Source: VXOZ01 sp965220045
GTDB lineage: Bacteria > Chloroflexota > UBA11872 > VXOZ01
Reading direction: 5' to 3'
Length of the DNA: 64,000 nucleotides
Assembly (NCBI GenBank): GCA_965220045.1
Contig: OZ244803.1
Location: forward strand, 3,224,001-3,288,000
Positions within the stretch are counted from its first letter, which is position 1. Every line of letters begins with the position of its first letter. This document shows, piece by piece, positions 45,280-52,496 of the stretch. The translations under genes were made by a program, and so were the position numbers. A model generated the notes under the pieces. The model had not been told where the DNA came from. It worked only from the letters and a program-made list of their open reading frames with translations, and made no database searches.

Positions 45280-45308
45280 TTGAGGACAGGCGGGAATCCT
45301 GCTAGAAT
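45280..45308 (+). promoter_or_regulatory. Promoter of tRNA-Pro
   Basis: TTGAGG (45280-45285), a 17-base spacer and TAGAAT (45303-45308) end 11 bases before the tRNA. Confidence 0.7.
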
Positions 45309-45319
45309 AACCTCGTGAA

Positions 45320-45396
45320 CGGGGCGTGGCTCAGCCTGGTAGAGCGCAGCGTTCGGGACGCTGAGGCCGGCGGTTCAAATCCGCCCGCCCCGACCA
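45320..45396 (+). tRNA. tRNA-Pro (anticodon CGG)
   Basis: Acceptor CGGGGCG pairs with CGCCCCG. A D arm GCTCAGCCTGGTAGAGC, an anticodon stem CAGCG/CGCTG around TTCGGGA (anticodon CGG), a variable region and a T arm with GGTTCAAATCC follow. The discriminator is A and CCA is encoded (45394-45396). Confidence 0.96.
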
Positions 45397-45549
45397 AGCC
45401 ACAATACGAGGATGTCGGTTTACCCGCATCGTGTATCCTTACTCACGCCTACCGTCCGCGCAACGGCTATGCAGCACGCGCACAAAGACGTGCGCGGCGA
45501 ACAAGTGTAAGGGTAGCTGTTGCGGCCGATGGATATCGGGAGGTTCGGA

Positions 45550-45861
45550 ATGCAACAACAGCCGCAGCAGCCGGTAGTGGACAAACTGGTCATTGCCGTG
45601 GTGCGCAACGATGACGCCAATGCCATTGTGGACGAACTCGTCAAGCGCCGCATCGGCAACACGCGCATCAATACCGCGGGAGGCGTCCTCCGGCGCGGCA
45701 ACGTGACCCTGCTCGTAGGCGTACCCGCCAGTCAGGTCGACGAAACACTTGACGTGATCCGTGAGAACGTGAGCGGCCAACCGCTCACAGGCAAAGGACA
45801 ATCCGGCGAAAACCGCGGCGTCGCCTTCGTCGTCGACGCCGGCCGCTACGTGCGAGTCTAG
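45550..45861 (+). CDS. PII-like cyclic-di-AMP receptor (DarA/PstA, DUF970)
   Basis: A 103-residue protein of the DarA/PstA family, trimeric PII-like proteins that bind c-di-AMP. Family blocks are KLVIAVVRNDDANAIVDELV at the N-terminus, STGGFL-like NTAGGVLRRGNVTLLVGV with the nucleotide-binding T/G-G-x-L loop, and DETLDVIRENV. ATG 45550 has GGGAGG six bases upstream; upstream in-frame ATGs at 45520 and 45529 lack a site. An unusual Gln/Pro head (MQQQPQQP) precedes strand 1, and the C-terminus ends FVVDAGRYVRV. The downstream effector is unknown in this group. Confidence 0.9.
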   Translation: MQQQPQQPVVDKLVIAVVRNDDANAIVDELVKRRIGNTRINTAGGVLRRGNVTLLVGVPASQVDETLDVIRENVSGQPLTGKGQSGENRGVAFVVDAGRYVRV

Positions 45862-46168
45862 AGTAGGAAGAATCTCCTCTCCCAGTGGGGACCTTTGCGT
45901 AACTAGATCCAGAAAGCAAGGAGGTACCCCCTGCCCCAGGGGGCGCCGTTATCTCCTTGGGGAGAGGGCTGGGGTGAAGGGATTCCTTGCTGTTCTAATC
46001 GTATGACATGTACTGTCAATACATGCCAGAGCCAAACTTACTGGCGTTCAGAGCAGATTCACCCTCACCCGAACCCTCTCCCGTCAAGGGAGAGGGAATT
46101 ACCTCGCTTTGGCGGGGGTTACGCAAAGGTCTCCAGTAGGAGAGGATTAGGGTGAGGGGGGATTTCCC
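45862..46168. repeat. Family B and H repeats
   Basis: GGGGACCTTTGCGTAAC and GGGAGAGG elements (45880-45976) flank an ~85-bp family H unit (45984-46070: TTCTAATCGTATGACATGTA ... CTGGCGTTCAGAGCAG), which is followed by CCCTCACCC and another CTCTCCCGTCAAGGGAGAGGG. The composite has inverted GGGGTGA/TCACCC ends like a small MITE. No gene is seen. Confidence 0.75.
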
Positions 46169-46960
46169 TCACACGCCCTTGGATGTGAGGAACTCCAGGC
46201 TCGAGCGCAGGCAGTCGAAGGAATCGCGCCGGCAGGTGTCCTGCTCCACGGCGTACCACTCCACCCCGGTCTCATTCCCCGCGGCGATGATGCCGTCCCA
46301 GTCCAGATTGCCCTCACCCACCGGGCACATGACCGGCCCGTCCTCGGCAGTGACCTCCTTGTCCTTGGCGTGAATCACCGGGACGCGGCCGGAGGCTTGT
46401 CTGAGCAGGCGCTCAGGATTGGCGCCGGCGTGCGCGACCCAGTAGACGTCGAACTCCAGCGTGAAGTCGGGGCCGCCTTCTTCGATGAAGATGTCGATGA
46501 GCGTCTTGGGACCGGGCGCGATGCGCTCAAACTCGTGGGCGTGGTTGTGGTAACCAAAGGTCAGGCCGCCGGCCTTGAGCTTTTGGATCACCGGTAGCGC
46601 CGCCGCCAGGAAATCGCGATAGCCCTGTTCGCCCTGGCTGCGGTAGGGCTGGGGAATGCCGCCGATCGCGACGTAGTTGCAGTCCAGCACGCCGTGAAAG
46701 TCAATTTCGGCTTGGGTATTGTTGGCAAGGTCATCCCAACTGCGGTGCGTGGCGATGCAGCGAATGCCGTTATCGTCCAGCATTTGCTTGGCTTCCTGCA
46801 CGGTGACCTCTGGATTCGCGCTCTCTAGTGCTCCCACCGCGGAAAACTGCGCGGCTTCATAGCCCATTTGGCTGATCTTACGCAGCGATTCAGCAAGCTC
46901 CTTGCGTGTCTGGGTGTGGTCCCGCACGGTGTACATCTGCGCCGCCACTTTGCTCGGCAT
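46169..46960 (-). CDS. Sugar phosphate isomerase/epimerase-like TIM barrel
   Basis: A 263-residue protein of the AP-endonuclease-2/xylose isomerase-like superfamily (IolE/Hyi/YcjR-type). Visible are AAQMYTVRD at strand 1, THRSWDD, GYHNHAHEFE (metal His/Glu region), TLEFDVYWVAHAGANPE (Asp/His) and VIHAKDKE with PVGEGNLDWDGI; these contribute the usual divalent-metal site. AAGGAG precedes the ATG. The substrate is likely a keto-sugar or inositol derivative but is not determined. Confidence 0.88.
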   Translation of the reverse strand: MPSKVAAQMYTVRDHTQTRKELAESLRKISQMGYEAAQFSAVGALESANPEVTVQEAKQMLDDNGIRCIATHRSWDDLANNTQAEIDFHGVLDCNYVAIGGIPQPYRSQGEQGYRDFLAAALPVIQKLKAGGLTFGYHNHAHEFERIAPGPKTLIDIFIEEGGPDFTLEFDVYWVAHAGANPERLLRQASGRVPVIHAKDKEVTAEDGPVMCPVGEGNLDWDGIIAAGNETGVEWYAVEQDTCRRDSFDCLRSSLEFLTSKGV

Positions 46961-47051
46961 GGGTTTCTCCTTGTGCTGTCGTCTGTGTAGGGATCGCTTT
47001 TACGTGATTATATACGGTTTGCCGGTCATGCCGTAAGCCGGATGCAGGCGC

Positions 47052-47080
47052 GTATAGGGCACGATATATCGTGCCCCTAC
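47052..47080. repeat. Palindrome, family E copy
   Basis: GTATAGGGCACGATA followed by TATCGTGCCCCTAC; identical to the other copies except for an A-T variation in the left arm. It lies in the gap upstream of the isomerase gene. A second imperfect palindrome, CAGCGGCGTGCGACC followed by its near-complement GTCGCACGCCGCTG, occupies 47119-47152 and may end the thrC-sulfur carrier transcript. Confidence 0.8.
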
Positions 47081-47190
47081 CCCGTCTGGTGGGTGGCTCC
47101 CACATACGCGGGAGTCTTCAGCGGCGTGCGACCGACCGTCGCACGCCGCTGAAGAGTCTTACCAATCGGAAAGTAACTTAGTACTAGCGC

Positions 47191-47475
47191 CTAATACGCG
47201 CCGCCGGAGACCGCGGGCACGATGGAGACCTCGTCGCCGTCGCTGAGGGAGGTTGCCAAGCCGTCCATGAAGCGGATGTCCTCGCCGCGCACGTAGATGT
47301 TGATGAAGCGACGCAGTTCGCCGTCCTCGTCACACATGCGGTCCTTGAAGCCCTCGTGGGCCTCGTCCAGCTTCGTAATCAGTTCTTCGATGGTGCTCGC
47401 GTCCTCCACGGTAACCTCGGCCTTGCCGCCGGCCAGGGGACGGAGCGGAGTGGGAATTTTTACGGCATTTGCCAT
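47191..47475 (-). CDS. MoaD/ThiS-type ubiquitin-like sulfur carrier with C-terminal GGAY
   Basis: A 94-residue beta-grasp protein: VKIPTPLRPLAGGKAEVTV, a central helix (TIEELITKLDEAHEGF), INIYVRGEDIRF and the C-terminal DGDEVSIVPAVSGG typical of MoaD/CysO carriers, whose Gly-Gly is activated to a thiocarboxylate. Here Ala-Tyr follows the diglycine, so the tail would have to be removed before activation, as by JAMM-type proteases for CysO or HcyS-like carriers. It lies 25 bases after the thrC-like gene, a CysO-CysM-like arrangement, suggesting that it delivers sulfide to that PLP enzyme. Confidence 0.88.
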   Translation of the reverse strand: MANAVKIPTPLRPLAGGKAEVTVEDASTIEELITKLDEAHEGFKDRMCDEDGELRRFINIYVRGEDIRFMDGLATSLSDGDEVSIVPAVSGGAY

Positions 47476-47500
47476 GGTGTTGTCCTTCGTCTCCTTATGC

Positions 47501-48763
47501 TTACACGGTTACAGGGGTGCGTTCCAGACCGCGCACCGCTGCTTCGAATGACTCTACGTGCGGCTCGACCTGAATTGTCAGATCGAGCGAATCGGAAACC
47601 GCCTCTTGCGCCTTGAGGCCGTTGCCGGTGACGTATGCCACGGTGACCTCATCCGGCGCGATCTGACCGCTTTCCGCCAGCTTTTTGAGCGTCGCGATCG
47701 TCACGCCGCCTGCGGGCTCGGTAAAGACGCCCTCGGTCGAGGCCAGCAGTTGAATTGCCTCCACTACCTCTTCGTCGGTGACGGATTCGATCACGCCGCC
47801 GGTGTCCTGCGCAATCTTCACGGCGTAGTAGCCGTCCGCCGGATTGCCGATGGCCAGAGAGTGCGCAATCGTAGTCGGCAGCTTCACCGGGCGGATGGCC
47901 GTAGTATTGGCGGCGTAGGCCTGCGCTACCGGGCTGCATCCCTCGCCTTGGGCGCCGGAAATGCGCGTGTGCGGCGTACCTTCCAGCAGACCCACCTTGT
48001 AGAGCTCGTTCAACCCCTTATGGACTTTGGTATAGAGCGAGCCGGAAGCGATGGGCGCCACTATATGGTCCGGCGCGCGCCAGCCAAGTTGCTCCACCAC
48101 CTCGAACGCCAGCGTCTTCGAGCCCTCGGAATAGAAAGGCCGGATGTTGATGTTCACGAACGCCCAGGAGTAGCGGTCGGCGAGCTCGCTGCAGAGGCGG
48201 TTCAACTCGTCGTAGGTGCCTGCCACCGAAACGAGGGTCGCGCCGTACACCGCCGCGTTCACCACCTTGCCGTGCTCCACGTTGTGAGGCAGGAAGACGA
48301 ATGTGCGCAGGCCGTTGCGCACACCCGCGGCAGCCGTCGCACTCGCCAGGTTGCCGGTGGAGGCGCAGGCAAACGTATCGAACCCAAACTCCTTCGCCTT
48401 GGCCACCGCCACCGAGACCACGCGGTCTTTGAAGGAGAAGGTCGGGTTCACGCTATCGTTCTTGACGTAAAGTTCCTTCAGTCCCAGGGCTTTGCCCAGG
48501 TTGGGCGCGGGCTGCAAGGGGGTAAAACCCACCCGCCAGTTCAGGTCTTCGCCGTGCTCCACGGGCAGCAGGTCTTTGTAGCGCCACAGCGATATCGGCC
48601 CCTGCGCGATCTTCTCGCGGCTGGTCAGCGCGCCAATGGCGTCGTAGTCGTACTCGACCTCCAGAGGCCCAAAACAGAAGGAACAGACATGTGTCGGTTG
48701 CACGGGATAGCGCTCATCGCACTCCCGACACTTCAGTCCTTTAATGCGTTCAACTTCACTCAT
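47501..48763 (-). CDS. thrC: Threonine synthase-like PLP enzyme with N-terminal zinc ribbon
   Basis: A 420-residue fold-type II PLP protein. A zinc ribbon (LKCRECDERYP .. CSFCFGPLEVEYDYD, residues 10-45) precedes the catalytic domain with VGFTPLQPAPNLG, PLP Lys in NPTFSFKDR, the STGNLASATAAA phosphate loop, and EPAGGVT near the C-terminus. By family it makes threonine from O-phosphohomoserine. Two context facts suggest another reaction: it is followed by a sulfur-carrier gene and preceded on the same strand by a SAM-I riboswitch, so sulfide transfer to phosphohomoserine (homocysteine) or phosphoserine (cysteine) is possible. Annotation as threonine synthase is the safe default. Confidence 0.88.
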   Translation of the reverse strand: MSEVERIKGLKCRECDERYPVQPTHVCSFCFGPLEVEYDYDAIGALTSREKIAQGPISLWRYKDLLPVEHGEDLNWRVGFTPLQPAPNLGKALGLKELYVKNDSVNPTFSFKDRVVSVAVAKAKEFGFDTFACASTGNLASATAAAGVRNGLRTFVFLPHNVEHGKVVNAAVYGATLVSVAGTYDELNRLCSELADRYSWAFVNINIRPFYSEGSKTLAFEVVEQLGWRAPDHIVAPIASGSLYTKVHKGLNELYKVGLLEGTPHTRISGAQGEGCSPVAQAYAANTTAIRPVKLPTTIAHSLAIGNPADGYYAVKIAQDTGGVIESVTDEEVVEAIQLLASTEGVFTEPAGGVTIATLKKLAESGQIAPDEVTVAYVTGNGLKAQEAVSDSLDLTIQVEPHVESFEAAVRGLERTPVTV

Positions 48764-49299
48764 AGTTCCGTGTCTCTCTTGCTTTGTCTCGTACAGATCA
48801 CTTACTGCGACTATCGCAACACTTTTAGCTTGCTCAGATCAGTTACTTCGCCTAACCCAGTGTCGTTTCCGCTGCTTGCGTTCTTCCCGTCTGACGCTGT
48901 TTCCTCACTCTCAGCCACCGCCTCCGTCCACCGCCGCACACTCTCCCTCTCTCCGCCCACGCCTGCCCTTACCTCGGTCTTTCCACCTGCAGCTCTTTCG
49001 CCAGTCTCTCCGTCCAATGCCAATTCTCTTCCCCCCTCTCCCTCTGGGAGAGGGCCGGGGTGAGGGTCTTGAAGTTCAACGGCGCGCCATAATTGGGAGC
49101 AGAAACTCAAAGGTGATGTTCGTTGATAAAACGCCCGCAACCGGGCATGCGCGGCAAGCCGCCGACGTCGGTCGTCGTCACACGTCTCACCCAAGCGCGC
49201 GGATCCAAAGCTGCCGCTGCAGCCACTTTCACGCAGCCCATCGAGCGATAGGCCGCCGCGCGTTCGGCTCTATGTTTTTGCAAATTCCTCATTAAATAA
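48764..49299. other. Leader-length gap between riboswitch terminator and thrC-like gene
   Basis: About 535 bases with a family B element (CCCTCTGGGAGAGGGCCGGGGTGAGGG, split at 49035-49066) and a purine-rich minus-strand stretch without clear gene. A minus-strand frame at 49292-49107 (MRNLQKHRAERAAAYRSMGC..) starts just after the terminator but has no ribosome site; I do not call it a gene. Confidence 0.5.
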
Positions 49300-49334
49300 G
49301 AACAACCCCTTTCTCTTTCCTTATAGAGAGGGGT
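49300..49334 (-). terminator. Riboswitch expression-platform terminator
   Basis: On the minus strand ACCCCTCTCT (49334-49325), loop ATAAGGAA, AGAGAAAGGGGT (49316-49305), then TGTTCTTATTT. It begins 18 bases after the SAM-I aptamer, so it is the likely transcription-off structure. Confidence 0.8.
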
Positions 49335-49352
49335 CGTATGTCGCAATACTTC

Positions 49353-49470
49353 CCTTATCTTGCCCCACTGCGCATGGGGGCCGGAATTGGCACCCTGTCG
49401 TGGACACAATCATCGTCCACCGGGATGCCGGGCTTCACAGGGCCGTTTCCCTCCACCTCTCTTGATAAGG
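49353..49470 (-). ncRNA. SAM-I (S-box) riboswitch aptamer
   Basis: Read 5' to 3' on the minus strand from 49470: CCTTATCAAGAGAGGTGGAG, GGAAACGGCCCTGTGAAGCC, CGGCATCC, a variable P3 hairpin (GTGGAC..GTCCAC), then GGGTGCCAATTCCGGC, a P4 hairpin (CCCCATGCGCAGTGGGG) and the closing GATAAGG at 49359-49353, which pairs with CCTTATC as P1. All S-box landmarks are present: ATCAAGAGAGGTGGAGGGA, CCC..TGAAGCC, GGTGCCAATTCC. Such aptamers bind S-adenosylmethionine and switch off methionine, cysteine or SAM genes. The only gene downstream on this strand is the thrC-like/sulfur-carrier pair, about 590 bases away. Confidence 0.95.
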
Positions 49471-49494
49471 CAACGGTTATTCACTTGTTAAATT

Positions 49495-49530
49495 GTGCAG
49501 GCTCCCGGCGCTTGCGCCTCGTGCCTGCAC
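49495..49530. other. Nested hairpin upstream of the riboswitch
   Basis: GTGCAGGC (49495-49502) pairs exactly with GCCTGCAC (49523-49530), and within it GGCGC (49507-49511) pairs with GCGCC (49514-49518). It lies just before the 5' side of the riboswitch. It could be a terminator-like or protein-binding structure; the function is unknown. Confidence 0.5.
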
Positions 49531-49785
49531 CTCATTCCTGAGTATGCTAACACAGCCCCGCAAGGTCGTCAAACGCGGGGCCGCCCACTCCCTCACAGGA
49601 CTACGCCCCGTGGGCAACGCGGTACAATTGAATTAATGCGTGACTGCGCGGTGCTACTCACGCTTAGCGTACAGGCTGCGCGCCTGACCAATGCGCAAGC
49701 CGCACTTCCGCGAAATTTCCGCGCAGGGCGCGCTTCTCCATTGTTATGATAGCCCAGCAATGCTCACAGGAGAAAGCATTCCAAT

Positions 49786-50496
49786 ATGGCTACGACTAGT
49801 CTCCCCGACGGCCTCGTGCCCGCCGGCAGTTCACTGGAGTTCACGGAGGACTCTGTCCCTGCAGCCTTGCAAAAGAAACACGCCCTGGGGCCCGGGCACT
49901 GGGGCGTGCTGCACGTGTTCGCGGGTCAAGTGTGCTTTGTGGACCTTGCCACCGGCGTGGAGACTGAGGTGGCGGCGCCCGACCATGCCGTCATTCAGCC
50001 GGAAGCGCCCCATCACCTGCGCGTCACGGGGCCGGTGCGCTGCCGCATTGATTTCTTCCGCCAGCCGGAGGATGCTGCCGCCATGCGGACGCCGGGCAGT
50101 TTTGCCGAAGAGGAAGTGAAGGCGAGCTTCGCGCGCTGCGAGGCCGCCGGCGACTTCGCGGAAACCTTCTATACCACCTTCATGAACGCCTCGCCAGCCA
50201 TCGCGCCGTTCTTCGCCCAGACGGAATTCGGCCGCCAACGCCAACTGCTGCGGGACTCCGTGTACTTGATGGTTACCCAGGACGTTTCAGACCCGGAAAT
50301 GCGCGGGCTGCTGGATAAGCTCGGCCAAATGCACAGCCGCGCCGGCCGCAACATCGCGCCCAAGCTCTACGAGCTCTGGCTGGATAGCATCTGCGCCACC
50401 GTCAAACAGCTCGACCCGGAATGGACGCAATCCCTCGAAGACCACTGGCGCGTGCGCCTGCGGGCGGGGATGCAGATCATCATGGCGGCGTATTGA
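49786..50496 (+). CDS. DUF1971 (TehB/YeaR-like) cupin fused to a globin
   Basis: A 236-residue protein of two domains. Residues 1-100 match DUF1971: LPDGLVPAGSSLEFTEDSVP, LQKKHALGPGHWGVLHVFAG and VIQPEAPHHLRV, a small cupin found in TehB and in nitrate/NO-induced YeaR. Residues 111-236 look like a single-domain globin: FAETFYTTFMNASPAIAPFF (CD corner with Phe), then LGQMHSRAGRNIAPKLYELW with proximal His183. Fusion of the two suggests a haem protein sensing or detoxifying O2, NO or tellurite/nitrosative stress. The haem-binding role is inferred from the His motif. Confidence 0.82.
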   Translation: MATTSLPDGLVPAGSSLEFTEDSVPAALQKKHALGPGHWGVLHVFAGQVCFVDLATGVETEVAAPDHAVIQPEAPHHLRVTGPVRCRIDFFRQPEDAAAMRTPGSFAEEEVKASFARCEAAGDFAETFYTTFMNASPAIAPFFAQTEFGRQRQLLRDSVYLMVTQDVSDPEMRGLLDKLGQMHSRAGRNIAPKLYELWLDSICATVKQLDPEWTQSLEDHWRVRLRAGMQIIMAAY

Positions 50497-50758
50497 GGCG
50501 CTGTGAACACGCTGCGGCCTGGAGAATTAGCAGAGAGTCGGACGGGACCGGAAAGGCGATTTGTTTGCCATAAGGGTACTACCAAAGATCGCCCAAACCG
50601 TTCGCCCCCGTATCGAGTACTTGGCAGGCTCTGAGCCTGTCGAAGGGCAGTTCATGCTTCGACAAGGGCTTTCGTAAGGTCCAGGCGTCGTGCATCCCTC
50701 AGCACGAACGGATGAGAAGGCAGGACAGCGCCTTCAGCAACCCCCACTTAAATGACAA
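50497..50758. repeat. Family C repeats downstream of the globin fusion
   Basis: GGCTCTGAGCCTGTCGAAGG at ~50628 and TTCATGCTTCGACAAGGGC .. TCAGCACGAACGGATG to ~50715 form an imperfect hairpin pair of family C elements. No gene is seen. Confidence 0.6.
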
Positions 50759-50785
50759 GAACCGTCAGCTTGTGCTGACGGTTTC
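50759..50785. terminator. Bidirectional terminator between converging genes
   Basis: AACCGTCAGC (50760-50769), loop TTGT, GCTGACGGTT (50774-50783). It lies between the plus-strand globin fusion and the minus-strand paralogue 4. T-richness is modest on both sides. Confidence 0.7.
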
Positions 50786-50811
50786 ATGACGCTCGGAGGG
50801 CATGAACGCTT

Positions 50812-51015
50812 TCAGCCACCGAGCGGGATGATCTCGAACACCCGGCCCAATATGAGGAGTTGCAGCACGAACAGCAAGCCAAGCACCCACCGATGCACGC
50901 GCAACTCACCGGCGAGCGAATGCATCATGCCGTTGAGTTCAGCGATGTCCGCTTTCGTGGCGAGATGTTCGTACCCGCCCTCGAGGCGAGCGAGACGTTC
51001 TTCCGTGGTAGACAT
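50812..51015 (-). CDS. Small coiled-coil/TM protein, paralogue 4 (diverged)
   Basis: A 67-residue relative of the cluster at 43052-43982: ERLARLEGGYEHLATKADIAELN, no ADIAR heptads, a single hydrophobic helix (VLGLLFVLQLLILGRVFEI) and the same terminal IPLGG. It starts at ATG 51015. Conservation of the head EGGYEHLATKAD and of the Pro-Leu-Gly-Gly tail across all four suggests these are the functional parts. The function is unknown. Confidence 0.7.
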   Translation of the reverse strand: MSTTEERLARLEGGYEHLATKADIAELNGMMHSLAGELRVHRWVLGLLFVLQLLILGRVFEIIPLGG

Positions 51016-51422
51016 CGGCAGCCTTCTTGTCCTTTATATGCTATACGGTACCATCCGGCATTGAACGGGATTTGCATTCCGGGCGTATTCTCTGAAGAGA
51101 CTGTTACCCGTCGAGGCGGAACCGATACAGGCACTCCTCAGAGTGCAAAACCGAGCCTCACCCTTGCCGTTCGCATCCGATTCCTTCGCACCGTTCTGCG
51201 GAATAGCACAATCACCTAAAACATATCAGTTGCGTGTAGTATTCGTCAAGGCAAACCAAGTCTAACAACGCGACGCCTTCTCCCTACTGGACAGCCGCAC
51301 GATCTTCACTGGAAGTAATCTCGACCGGTGAATTTTGGGTAATTCAGCCTCAGCAAATGGTGGCTTGACTGTGCTAGTATACGGTATCCAAACCAGCGCA
51401 GCGCAGGAGGCAGGATTACCCC
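51016..51422. other. Gap with no visible gene
   Basis: No repeat family or RNA structure stands out. A GGAGGCAGG ribosome site at 51406-51414 serves the next gene. Confidence 0.5.
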
Positions 51423-52496
51423 ATGCAGGTGCAAATTACGGCGCCGATCCATGGCGCGGTGCTCAACCGGCACGATGGGCGGCAGGATGACGACGGCTTG
51501 CATATCACGGTGCAGGGCGTGGTGAGCGAGGCCGATACGGTGACGGTAAACGGCGTGCGGGCGCGAATTGTCGGCGCTACCTTCACGGCGGCGTACACCC
51601 TGGACGCTCACGAGACCGTGCTTACCGCGGTGGCGGAACGCGGCGGCGAGACGCTTTCCCATGCCGTCACGGTGCTCTGGGACCGTGACTCGTTCCCGCG
51701 CTACCGCTTCTCGCTGGATGACGACATCTACTTTCTGCGCGACATTGCCTTTGAGCGGCCGAAGTCCATTTTCGACAACTTCTATCTCGGCTTCATGCGC
51801 GACCTCCGCGACCGCTACGGCACCAAGACCCACATCAACATTTACTACGCCTGCGAGGACTTCGATCTACGCCAGATGCCGGATACGTACAAGTCCGAGT
51901 GGCGCGACAACGCCGACTGGCTGCAGCTCTCGTTTCACGCCCGCGCGGACCAGCCGCGGGACCCGTACAAGGAAGCCTCGGCGGAGAAACTCCTCACCGA
52001 CTACCGCCAGGTGCGGGACGAGACGCTGCGTTTCGCGGGTGAAGAGAGCTGGTCGCACTTCACCACGCTCCACTGGGGCGAGGGCACCCGCCGGGGTTGC
52101 CGCGCGTTGCGCAAAGAGGGCATCTGGGGGCTGGCGGGCTATTTCATTCCCGAGCCGGACCTACGTGTGAACTACTACCTGGACGCCGCTACCACCGCGT
52201 ACCTAAATTCGCACGACTACTGGAAGGACTTCGGCGAGGACATCTTGTTCGTAACGCACGATCAGGTGATTAATTCCATCAAGACGCCGGAAGCCGTGGT
52301 GGCGCACTTGGAGACCGTTGCCCAAGACCCGCACCGCAGCGAGGTCATGGAGCTGATGGTCCACGAGCAGTACTTCCGCAAGCACCTGCGCCACTACCAG
52401 CCCAACGTGCCCGCTAAGGTGGAAGCGGCCATCCGCTGGGCGACCGAACGCGGTTATACGTCGGTGCTCTACGAAGAGGGCTTCCTGGGGGCGTAA
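51423..52496 (+). CDS. Polysaccharide deacetylase-like protein with N-terminal beta domain
   Basis: A 357-residue protein. Residues 1-90 form an Ig/CBM-like beta region (VQITAPIHGAVLNRHDG .. VTVNGVRARIVGATFTAAYTLDAHETVLTAVAE). From ~95 a NodB-like barrel is suggested by FSLDDDIYFLRDI (DD metal region), INIYYACEDFDL, WLQLSFHARAD (His pair) and SHFTTLHWGEG. The usual HxxxH zinc motif is not clearly preserved, so catalytic function is uncertain. GGAGG precedes the ATG. No signal peptide is seen. Confidence 0.65.
   Translation: MQVQITAPIHGAVLNRHDGRQDDDGLHITVQGVVSEADTVTVNGVRARIVGATFTAAYTLDAHETVLTAVAERGGETLSHAVTVLWDRDSFPRYRFSLDDDIYFLRDIAFERPKSIFDNFYLGFMRDLRDRYGTKTHINIYYACEDFDLRQMPDTYKSEWRDNADWLQLSFHARADQPRDPYKEASAEKLLTDYRQVRDETLRFAGEESWSHFTTLHWGEGTRRGCRALRKEGIWGLAGYFIPEPDLRVNYYLDAATTAYLNSHDYWKDFGEDILFVTHDQVINSIKTPEAVVAHLETVAQDPHRSEVMELMVHEQYFRKHLRHYQPNVPAKVEAAIRWATERGYTSVLYEEGFLGA

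Noticed and set aside
47558..49063. 501-codon plus-strand frame opposite the thrC-like gene
   Set aside because: Antisense shadow of a clear PLP enzyme; runs into a repeat; no recognised domain.
49107..49292. 61-codon minus-strand frame directly after the riboswitch terminator
   Set aside because: No ribosome site and no family; noted only as a possible leader remnant.
49540..49640. Possible SRP or RNase P RNA because of GC-rich paired segments
   Set aside because: The conserved SRP tetraloop/asymmetric loop and RNase P core sequences are not present.
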